From Pseudomonas tremae (GTDB taxonomy: Bacteria > Pseudomonadota > Gammaproteobacteria > Pseudomonadales > Pseudomonadaceae), in assembly GCF_001401155.1 (NCBI RefSeq), contig NZ_LJRO01000041.1, positions 1 to 64,000 of the forward strand: DNA of 64,000 nt. Reading direction: 5' to 3'. The notes below the pieces were generated by a model. The model had not been told where the DNA came from. It saw nothing but the letters and a program-made list of their open reading frames with translations, and made no database searches. A program made the position numbers and the translations under genes. Numbering within the stretch: position 1 is the first letter of the stretch; the number at the start of each line of letters is the position of its first letter. Shown here piece after piece: positions 1 to 6,493 of the stretch.

Positions 1-1160
1 CTCACCGTCGGCGCTTCGGTCCCGCCGATACGATAATCCTCGCCTTCGGTGGGCACGCTGTCGATGAAAGAAGTTACCAGACCGTTTGGCATGACGCAGT
101 GCGAATACGTCTGGAAAGGCTGCTCGGGCGGATTGCCAAGCACCAGGCCAGAAGCGTTCATTGGCCGGTAAGGACCGAACAAATGTTCGCCGACAAAACC
201 GTACACCCCGTCTGGCCCTGTAACACCATCGGCATACGTAAACTTGTGGCTGATGGTGAACAAGTAATACTTGCCGTCTTGAAACACGTAATGCGGACGT
301 TCGGTCTGATCGTTTACGCCGACCGCTGTTACCAACGGCGGAAGTAGTTCCCACTCTTCACCACTGAGATCCTTTGCGACCGCCAGACCGATACAGCCCA
401 CCTGGAATCTGGCACCCCCCACGTCTTCATAACCCGGTGGCACAGGGCCAAGTTCGGCAACCCCTACTGTATGCGAACCGCGTTCACCGGCGACATTGCC
501 TTCGAACACCATGTACAACTTGCCGTCATTGGGATCAATAAACGGACTGGGGTCGCGAAAGTTCCAGGTCGAGTTCTGCGCTTCGGTTTGATAATACGTG
601 CCGTCGGCGTCGAAAAGAATCTTGACGTCGGTAAAGTCTTTCAACTCCACGCCTTTATCAGAGGTAACAATACGACCGCGAACTTTGGCAATCGCTGCGC
701 CAGGCGTGACGCATGTGTAATAAAGATCAATATCGCCCTTGTCATTCAACAGTATGGGTGTGCCCGCCCACTCTCGTGTTGTGGGCGATACACCCTCGGC
801 CATTACACGGCCACCAAAGATCCAGTCCTTGCCAGTACGCGAGTACCAGTAGCACATGCGTGCGCGGCCATGTCGATCTTCCCAGTCGCGCTTGATGTCA
901 TAGCGACCGTCGGGCCCCAGGTACTGAGGGTCGTCAGGATGGCGGTCCGCCGTCAGGGTGATGATCACTGACCAGCCGTTGACCGAAACCACCGTGCCGT
1001 CGAGCTCTCGCAGCGGCATGGTATCCCAGATAAATACCGTATCACTCATGACCGGAAAGTCCGGGCTGACCAGTGGCTGCGTGGTGGTCGGGTCATTTTC
1101 ATTGACCTTCAGCGCATCGGCACGGGACCAGACAGTGGGTGCGTAATTGATGTTACTCAT
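1..1160 (-). CDS. lscA: Levansucrase, short LscA type (partial, 3' end outside window)
   Basis: Secreted glycoside hydrolase family 68 enzyme that splits sucrose and polymerises the fructose into levan. The minus strand reads open from an ATG at 1160 to the window edge (386 codons). The family's catalytic residues are in place: Asp46 in FIWDTMPL (nucleophile), Asp203 in the FRDPSPF motif (transition-state stabiliser) and the Glu of the [10 protein letters not shown] motif (acid/base). In the 431-residue P. syringae enzymes the first two are Asp62 and Asp219, so this copy lacks a 16-residue N-terminal extension. That matches the 415-residue LscA form, which would leave about 29 residues outside the window. 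An AGGA ribosome site lies upstream of the ATG. There is no classical signal peptide, as usual for these enzymes. From memory, LscA copies are reported silent because they lack a phage-derived promoter; that cannot be tested here. Confidence 0.95.
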   Translation of the reverse strand, partial: MSNINYAPTVWSRADALKVNENDPTTTQPLVSPDFPVMSDTVFIWDTMPLRELDGTVVSVNGWSVIITLTADRHPDDPQYLGPDGRYDIKRDWEDRHGRARMCYWYSRTGKDWIFGGRVMAEGVSPTTREWAGTPILLNDKGDIDLYYTCVTPGAAIAKVRGRIVTSDKGVELKDFTDVKILFDADGTYYQTEAQNSTWNFRDPSPFIDPNDGKLYMVFEGNVAGERGSHTVGVAELGPVPPGYEDVGGARFQVGCIGLAVAKDLSGEEWELLPPLVTAVGVNDQTERPHYVFQDGKYYLFTISHKFTYADGVTGPDGVYGFVGEHLFGPYRPMNASGLVLGNPPEQPFQTYSHCVMPNGLVTSFIDSVPTEGEDYRIGGTEAPTV

Positions 1161-1843
1161 GATGATGTATCCTTTATTGGCGCCTGTAATGAAGCGCGAA
1201 GAAGAGGACATCCCGACGTACATGGGCACTGCCGGGGTGCATCTGACATCGGCCTTTCAGTTCGTTAATAAGGAAAAGCCGAGATAAAGCGCGAGTATCC
1301 GATTACTTTTTTCAAAGTAAGCATTTATCGACATTGAACGACGGCCCGAAAGTAAAGACTGTCGCGGTGAAGAGCACAATCATCTGTTACGGATGAGCCG
1401 TTTCATCAGCGGCAGAACGGATGCTGTCAGAGATAACGCACAAAGTAAATTAAATATTTGAGACGTTATTAATGTATACCGTGATCCGACAGTGAATTAA
1501 TAAATCTTCACATTTATTGATCACCTCTATTAACCGCATCATACAAAGACATCGAAACAGCATCACAATGACAGCACTTATTGTTTTAAATAGTGGCACA
1601 CTAAATAAATACCGAATCTGTTGAACTTTAATACACCCTACAAGGACCCCACTCTCCAGCCGGGATCAATTCAAGGATATCGACCTGCACTAACCACAAA
1701 AACCCTGACTCGGCGACACGCCCTTTTTTGCAGCGTGCTGGCCGGCTATCGCTCGATTCAAGGTCATTTGGGCAGGTCTGTCGCAGCTATTGAAATGATT
1801 CAACCCCTTACACCGCGTGACGCCGAGCCGGTTGCAAGCGCAT
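1161..1843. other. AT-rich intergenic region between levansucrase and the nitrate genes
   Basis: About 680 bases with no convincing gene. The part from about 1290 to 1620 is clearly more AT-rich than the flanking genes and holds several short inverted repeats, for example a 7-bp stem with a TTTC loop at 1303-1320. It must contain the levansucrase promoter on the minus strand and, toward 1840, the upstream activating region of the nitrate transporter promoter. I could not assign a sigma-70 promoter or an NtrC binding site with confidence. A short open frame at 1621-1878 has no ribosome site or family features and overlaps the sigma-54 promoter, so it is not called. Confidence 0.6.
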
Positions 1844-1859
1844 TGGCCCGCCTATTGCT
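1844..1859 (+). promoter_or_regulatory. Sigma-54 (RpoN) promoter of the nitrate transporter unit
   Basis: The sequence TGGCCCGCCTATTGCT matches the sigma-54 consensus TGGCACG-N4-TTGCW with a single mismatch and has the invariant GG (1845-1846) and GC (1857-1858) ten bases apart. Transcription would start near 1870, only a few bases before the first hairpin of the leader. Nitrogen-controlled (NtrC-activated) expression is the usual logic for assimilatory nitrate genes; this is inference. Confidence 0.75.
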
Positions 1860-1873
1860 ATGTCTATCACACC

Positions 1874-1957
1874 GATAGCCAACGGCGGCTATCACGCTTA
1901 CGACAAAGACGTTGCTCATCTCTTTCCGCTCCGGTGGACTGAGGGGCGACGTCTTTT
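1874..1957 (+). promoter_or_regulatory. ANTAR-type (NasT) antitermination leader upstream of the nitrate transporter
   Basis: Hairpin P1 is a perfect 7-bp stem, GATAGCC/GGCTATC (1874-1880 and 1887-1893), closing the hexaloop AACGGC. Seven bases later hairpin P2 has the stem CGAC/GTTG (1901-1904, 1911-1914, one G-T pair) and the hexaloop AAAGAC. Both loops have A at position 1 and G at position 4, the known ANTAR recognition rule. P2 overlaps the left arm of a terminator-like stem AAAGACGT/ACGTCTTT (1905-1912 and 1949-1956) that runs into T residues. Protein binding to P1-P2 would block the terminator. A nasT gene is not in this window. Confidence 0.75.
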
Positions 1958-1964
1958 GCGTTTT

Positions 1965-1982
1965 GGCCCCGGCGAAGGGGCC
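1965..1982 (+). other. Short GC hairpin in the transporter leader
   Basis: GGCCCC and GGGGCC form a perfect 6-bp stem with the loop GGCGAA, just after the presumed attenuator. The loop starts with G rather than A, so it does not fit the ANTAR rule. It could stabilise the processed transcript or be part of the terminator region. Confidence 0.45.
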
Positions 1983-2083
1983 GGTGGAGTCGCCGTAAAC
2001 CGGAACACTCCACCACAACGTCTGGAAAAAACGTGTCGTGGCCATGACCCGACTGACCCGCTGGCAGATGATGAGGTGCACAC

Positions 2084-3295
2084 ATGGATACAAACTTCTG
2101 GAAGGCCGGCCACAAACCGACCCTGTTCGCAGCCTTTCTGTATTTCGACCTGAGCTTCATGGTCTGGTACTTGCTCGGCCCGCTGGCGGTACAAATTGCC
2201 ACTGACCTGCAGTTGACCACTCAGCAACGCGGCCTGATGGTGGCCACGCCTATTCTGGCAGGCGCCGTGCTGCGTTTCTTCATGGGCCTGCTGGCCGACC
2301 AGTTATCGCCCAAGACAGCTGGCATCATCGGACAGGTGATTGTCATCGGCGCTCTGTTCGCGGCCTGGCAATTGGGCATTCATACCTATGGCCAGGTGCT
2401 TTTGCTGGGCCTGTTCCTTGGCATGGCGGGCGCCTCATTCGCCGTCGCGTTGCCCTTGGCGTCGCAATGGTATCCGGCACAACATCAAGGCAAGGCAATG
2501 GGCATCGCCGGCGCAGGCAACTCGGGCACCGTGCTGGCCGCGCTGATTGCGCCGGTACTGGCCGCCAGTTTCGGCTGGGGAAATGTGTTCGGTCTGGCGT
2601 TGATCCCGTTGGTGCTGACCCTCATCGCATTCACCCTGATGGCACGCAACGCGCCGGAGCGCAGCAAGCCGAAGTCCATGGCGGACTACCTCAAGGCGCT
2701 GGGCGACCGTGACAGCTGGTGGTTCATGTTCTTCTACAGCGTCACGTTCGGGGGGTTCATTGGCCTGGCCAGCGCCCTGCCCGGCTACTTCAACGACCAA
2801 TACGGACTGAGCCCGATTACCGCCGGGTACTACACCGCCGCCTGCGTGTTCGGTGGCAGTCTGATGCGCCCGCTGGGTGGCGCGCTGGCCGATCGCTTTG
2901 GCGGGATCCGCACACTGACCGTCATGTATGCAGTGGCTGCCATCGGCATTGCGGCAGTCGGTTTCAACCTGCCAAGTTCGTGGGCAGCACTGGCTTTGTT
3001 CGTCGCGGCTATGCTTGGACTGGGTGCCGGTAACGGCGCTGTCTTTCAGCTGGTGCCCCAGCGCTTTCGCAAGGAAATCGGCGTGATGACCGGCCTGATA
3101 GGCATGGCCGGCGGTATTGGCGGTTTCCTGCTGGCTGCCGGCCTGGGCACCATCAAACAGAACACCGGTGATTACCAACTGGGGCTGTGGCTGTTTGCGG
3201 GCCTGGCAGTGCTGGCCTGGTTTGGCCTTATGAACGTCAAGCGTCGCTGGAGAACCACCTGGGGTTCGGCTGCCGTGACAGCAGCTCGGGTCTGA
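2084..3295 (+). CDS. nasA: Nitrate/nitrite transporter, NarK/NasA family (MFS)
   Basis: Inner-membrane major facilitator protein of 403 residues that imports nitrate for assimilation. It has about 12 hydrophobic segments and the family nitrate signature AGAGNSGTVLAAL in transmembrane helix 5. A second glycine-rich segment, GLGAGNGAVFQLVPQRF, lies in the C-terminal half. The start is supported by a GAGGTG ribosome site. It is the first gene of the first nitrate unit, behind a sigma-54 promoter and an ANTAR-type leader, and is followed after 7 bases by the kinase/phosphatase gene. Family assignment is firm; direction (uptake rather than nitrite export) is inferred from the operon. Confidence 0.93.
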   Translation: MDTNFWKAGHKPTLFAAFLYFDLSFMVWYLLGPLAVQIATDLQLTTQQRGLMVATPILAGAVLRFFMGLLADQLSPKTAGIIGQVIVIGALFAAWQLGIHTYGQVLLLGLFLGMAGASFAVALPLASQWYPAQHQGKAMGIAGAGNSGTVLAALIAPVLAASFGWGNVFGLALIPLVLTLIAFTLMARNAPERSKPKSMADYLKALGDRDSWWFMFFYSVTFGGFIGLASALPGYFNDQYGLSPITAGYYTAACVFGGSLMRPLGGALADRFGGIRTLTVMYAVAAIGIAAVGFNLPSSWAALALFVAAMLGLGAGNGAVFQLVPQRFRKEIGVMTGLIGMAGGIGGFLLAAGLGTIKQNTGDYQLGLWLFAGLAVLAWFGLMNVKRRWRTTWGSAAVTAARV

Positions 3296-3302
3296 ACTGC
3301 CA

Positions 3303-4964
3303 ATGACGCTGCAACTGCGGTGTGCCGAGTTCAGCGCCAGCGGTCCGCGAGCGGAGAATCAGGACGCCCTGCGCTTGGTCACTCCGGTTGCGGCGCTGGC
3401 GGCCAGCAAGGGCTATCTGTTTGCCCTCGCCGACGGCGTCAGCCAATGCGCCGATGGTGCGCTGGCCGCCCAGTCGACACTACAGGCGCTGGCACTCGAT
3501 TATTATTCGACACCCGAAACATGGGGCGTGGCCCAATCGCTTGATCGCCTGCTGCTGGCGCAGAATCGCTGGTTGCTGGCCAACAGCCTGATGACGACGC
3601 TTAGCGCCCTGGTGCTGCGCGGGCGACGCTTCACCCTCGCCCACGTCGGTGACTGCCGGGCCTATCGCTGGCACGCGGGGTCGCTCAAGCGCATCAGTGA
3701 AGATCATGTCTGGGAGCAGCCCGACATGCAGCACGTGCTCAAGCGCGCGCTCGGCCTGGATCAGTATGTGGTGATGGATTATCTCGACGGCGAACTGTGC
3801 GAAGGCGAACGTCTGTTGCTGGTCAGCGATGGCGTCTGGGCGACACTCGGCGATGCCAGCATCCGCTCGATTCTTGGCGAGCAGGAAGACCTCGACGCAG
3901 CTGTGAAGACCCTGGTCAGTGCGGCACACCTGGCAGGTAGTCAGGACAATGCCAGCGCACTGCTGATTCAGGTCGACAGCCTGGGCGAAGATGACCTTGG
4001 CGATGCGTTGCTGCAGTTGCAACAGTGGCCGCTGCCGCCCGTGCTCAAGCCTGGCCAGCTGTTTGAAGGCTGGAGCGTTGCCAGCGTACTGGCGCAGTCC
4101 CGCCAATCGTTGCTGTATCGGGTACACGACATTCATGGCCAGCCTTGGTTGCTGAAAACCCTGCCCGCCAGCCGGCACGACGAAACCGGCGCCGGTCAGG
4201 GCCTGTTGCTTGAAGAGTGGTTCCTGCGCCGGGTTGCAGGACGCTTCTTTCCCGAACTTCACCCGCTTGCAGAGCGCCAGCATCTGTATTACGTGATGCG
4301 CGAGCACTGCGGGCGCACGCTGGCCGAGGTGTTTGCCGCCAGCGGCCCTGTGCCGCTGGCCCAATGGCAAGGTCTGGCGACCCGGCTGTTGCGGGCCACC
4401 GGCCTGCTGCACCGGCGCAATATCATTCATCGCGACATCAAACCGGAAAACCTGTTGTTGAGTGACGACGGTGAATTGCGCCTGCTGGATTTCGGCCTGG
4501 CATTCTGCCCCGGCCTTTCAGCTGCCAGCGCCGAAGATCTGCCTGGCACGCCGAGCTACATCGCGCCAGAAGCGTTCAATGGCGCAGAACCCGACCCGCG
4601 GCAGGATCTGTATGCCGTCGGCGTCACCTTGTATTACCTGCTGACAGGCCACTATCCCTACGGCGAGATCGAAGCGTTTCAGCATCGACGCTTCGGCCTG
4701 CCGATTCCCGCCGCTCGCTACCGGCCCGATCTGCCGCAATGGCTGAGCCAGAGCCTCGACAAGGCGCTGCAAGCCGACCCGGATCAGCGCTATGAAACCT
4801 CCGAGCAATGGCTGCTGGAACTGGAGCAGGCGGAACATCGCCCGGTCGTGGCGCGTCCACGCCCATTGCTCGAACGCGAACCGCTGAAGGTCTGGCGGAC
4901 GCTGGCGCTAGTTTCGCTGCTGGTCAATCTGCTCGCAGCCATCTGGCTCATGCACCATCCTTGA
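3303..4964 (+). CDS. PP2C-type phosphatase fused to Ser/Thr protein kinase, membrane anchored
   Basis: A 553-residue protein with two opposing activities. Residues about 1-235 are a PP2C phosphatase with the metal-binding acidic motifs ENQD, ADGVS, GDCRAYRW, VSDGVW and SQDNAS. Residues about 250-520 are a Hanks-type kinase with the VAIK-like lysine in WLLKTLP, the catalytic loop IIHRDIKPENLLL (about 374-386), LLDFGLAF and SYIAPEAF. The kinase glycine-rich loop is poorly conserved. A single hydrophobic helix near 528-548 anchors the C-terminus. Homologues sit next to nitrate transporter genes in other pseudomonads. Its target is unknown; the transporter or the reductase are obvious candidates. 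Confidence 0.9.
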   Translation: MTLQLRCAEFSASGPRAENQDALRLVTPVAALAASKGYLFALADGVSQCADGALAAQSTLQALALDYYSTPETWGVAQSLDRLLLAQNRWLLANSLMTTLSALVLRGRRFTLAHVGDCRAYRWHAGSLKRISEDHVWEQPDMQHVLKRALGLDQYVVMDYLDGELCEGERLLLVSDGVWATLGDASIRSILGEQEDLDAAVKTLVSAAHLAGSQDNASALLIQVDSLGEDDLGDALLQLQQWPLPPVLKPGQLFEGWSVASVLAQSRQSLLYRVHDIHGQPWLLKTLPASRHDETGAGQGLLLEEWFLRRVAGRFFPELHPLAERQHLYYVMREHCGRTLAEVFAASGPVPLAQWQGLATRLLRATGLLHRRNIIHRDIKPENLLLSDDGELRLLDFGLAFCPGLSAASAEDLPGTPSYIAPEAFNGAEPDPRQDLYAVGVTLYYLLTGHYPYGEIEAFQHRRFGLPIPAARYRPDLPQWLSQSLDKALQADPDQRYETSEQWLLELEQAEHRPVVARPRPLLEREPLKVWRTLALVSLLVNLLAAIWLMHHP

Positions 4965-5083
4965 ATTGAATAAGGTGCCTTGATCCAGAAGCCGCCCTGC
5001 TTCTGTGCAACGCGCTTCAACCCAGTGCAAGAAATACCTGTCACGCTCGGCCAAAAACCCCAGCCCCACTAGCGCCCGATAGT
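4965..5083. other. Intergenic region before the second nitrate unit
   Basis: About 120 bases between the kinase/phosphatase stop and the second sigma-54 promoter, without a gene. It would be the place for NtrC-type activator sites, but no clear dyad was recognised. Confidence 0.4.
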
Positions 5084-5099
5084 TGGCACAAGCGCTGCA
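5084..5099 (+). promoter_or_regulatory. Sigma-54 (RpoN) promoter of the nitrate reductase unit
   Basis: TGGCACAAGCGCTGCA has the consensus TGGCAC block and a GC (5097-5098) exactly ten bases after GG (5085-5086). The start of transcription would be near 5110, about 18 bases before the first leader hairpin. It mirrors the promoter of the transporter unit. Confidence 0.8.
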
Positions 5100-5127
5100 T
5101 GGTCTTTTTTCAGATGATTTATAACGC

Positions 5128-5217
5128 GCAGCCTTCAACGATGAAGGATGCGTTTCCCGAGATAACGGGACCGGACAAAGGCGTCCCTGTCAGGCAACTG
5201 ACGGGACGCCTTTTTTT
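5128..5217 (+). promoter_or_regulatory. ANTAR-type (NasT) antitermination leader with strong intrinsic terminator
   Basis: P1 is the stem CCTTC/GAAGG (5132-5136, 5143-5147), extended by GCA/TGC beyond one mismatch, with hexaloop AACGAT. P2 is GGAC/GTCC (5173-5176, 5183-5186) with hexaloop AAAGGC. Both loops have A1 and G4. Between them lies an extra hairpin TCCCG/CGGGA (5155-5170) with loop AGATAA. The terminator is GGCGTCCC/GGGACGCC (5180-5187, 5203-5210) with an inner GTCAG/CTGAC stem and GCAA loop, followed by seven T. P2 overlaps the terminator's left arm, so the two structures exclude each other. The arrangement matches the first leader in loop type and overlap. Confidence 0.8.
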
Positions 5218-5263
5218 GTTTGCGCACACTGTGTCGAGCGCGTTCTGGCGACTCGGAGGCAAG

Positions 5264-6493
5264 ATGAAAAAACTCAAACTGGTGATGATTGGCAACGGCA
5301 TGGCCGGCGTGCGCACCCTCGAAGAGCTACTGAAGTTGAGCGAAAACCTTTACGACATCACGGTCTTTGGCGCCGAACCGCACCCCAACTACAACCGTAT
5401 CCTGTTGTCCCCGGTATTGGCAGGCGAGCAGAACTTCGAAGACATCGTGCTCAACGACCTGGACTGGTACGAAACCAATGGTATCCAGTTATTGCTCAAC
5501 CGCCGGGTAGTGAAGATCGATCGCATAAAACGCCTGGTGATCGCCGACGATGGTACTGAAGCGCGTTACGACCGGCTGCTCATCGCCACCGGCTCGCGGC
5601 CTTTTATCCTGCCTATCCCCGGCAACACGCTGCAAGGCGTCATCGGTTACCGCGACATCAGCCATACCCGGCAGATGATCGACACCGCCGTCACGCACAG
5701 GCGTGCAGTGGTCATAGGCGGCGGCCTGCTCGGACTGGAAGCTGCCAACGGTCTGAGCCTGCGCGGCATGCAGGTTACGGTCATTCACAACGGGCAGACC
5801 CTGCTGGAACGCCAACTGGACAAGACCAGCGGGCTGATGCTTCAAGCAGCACTGCAACGGCGCGGCCTGAGCTTTCGCCTCGATGAGCAGACCGAGGCTT
5901 TGCTGGGTGACGATCAGGGCCGTGTGCGAGCGGTGCAGTTCAAGAACGGCGATGTGATAGATGCCGACCTGGTGGTCATGGCCGCAGGCATAAGGCCCAA
6001 CACTGAACTGGCCGAACAGGCCGGGCTGCCTTGTAATCGGGGGATTCTGGTCAACGATACGTTGCAGACCTATGACCCGCGCATTTACGCGATTGGCGAG
6101 TGCGTCAGCCATCGCGGTATTGCCTATGGCCTGGTTGCCCCCTTGTTCGAACAGGCCCGAGTCTGCGCCAATCACCTGGCACAGCTGGGTTTTGCGCGCT
6201 ATCCCGGTTCTGTCACCTCGACCAAGTTGAAAGTCACCGGGATTGATCTGTTTTCAGCCGGCGACTTTCTCGGCGGCGAAGGCACGGAAAGCATCACGCT
6301 CTCCGACCCCATCAGCGGTGTCTACAAAAAACTGGTGATCAAGAACGACATTCTGGTCGGCGCCTGCCTGTACGGTGACACTGCAGACGGCAGCTGGTAC
6401 TTGCAGCAGATTCGCGATGGCCAGGGTATTGCAGCGATCCGCAACCACCTGATGTTCGGCCAGCCCGCCGCTACCGAGCCTGCTTGCGCATGA
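5264..6493 (+). CDS. FAD/NAD(P)H oxidoreductase, NirB N-terminal/NasC-like electron transfer subunit of nitrate reductase
   Basis: A 409-residue pyridine-nucleotide disulphide oxidoreductase fold protein. It has an N-terminal FAD-binding motif GNGMAGVRTLEELL, the ATGSRP motif, an NAD(P)H-binding motif GGGLLGLEAANGL and the second FAD motif YAIGEC. It resembles the first half of the NADH nitrite reductase NirB but has neither the siroheme domain nor the cysteine-rich [2Fe-2S] domain. Its likely role is passing electrons from NAD(P)H to the nitrate reductase encoded next, as NasC does in Klebsiella. The start at 5264 follows a GGAGGC site; an upstream extension to 5099 would cross the terminator. 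The stop overlaps the next start (ATGA). Confidence 0.88.
   Translation: MKKLKLVMIGNGMAGVRTLEELLKLSENLYDITVFGAEPHPNYNRILLSPVLAGEQNFEDIVLNDLDWYETNGIQLLLNRRVVKIDRIKRLVIADDGTEARYDRLLIATGSRPFILPIPGNTLQGVIGYRDISHTRQMIDTAVTHRRAVVIGGGLLGLEAANGLSLRGMQVTVIHNGQTLLERQLDKTSGLMLQAALQRRGLSFRLDEQTEALLGDDQGRVRAVQFKNGDVIDADLVVMAAGIRPNTELAEQAGLPCNRGILVNDTLQTYDPRIYAIGECVSHRGIAYGLVAPLFEQARVCANHLAQLGFARYPGSVTSTKLKVTGIDLFSAGDFLGGEGTESITLSDPISGVYKKLVIKNDILVGACLYGDTADGSWYLQQIRDGQGIAAIRNHLMFGQPAATEPACA

Noticed and set aside
1290-1620. AT-rich stretch as a remnant of a mobile element
   Set aside because: No transposase, terminal repeats or integrase; AT-richness alone only suggests a regulatory region or old insertion.
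1621-1878. An 85-codon open frame before the nitrate transporter
   Set aside because: TTG start without ribosome site, no recognisable family, and it contains the sigma-54 promoter.
1965-1982. GGCCCC-GGCGAA-GGGGCC as an ANTAR hexaloop
   Set aside because: Loop position 1 is G, not A. The hairpins at 1874 and 1901 fit the rule better.
5099-5263. Longer N-terminus for the NirB-like flavoprotein
   Set aside because: It would translate through the leader and terminator. The ATG at 5264 has a good ribosome site and begins the FAD fold at once.
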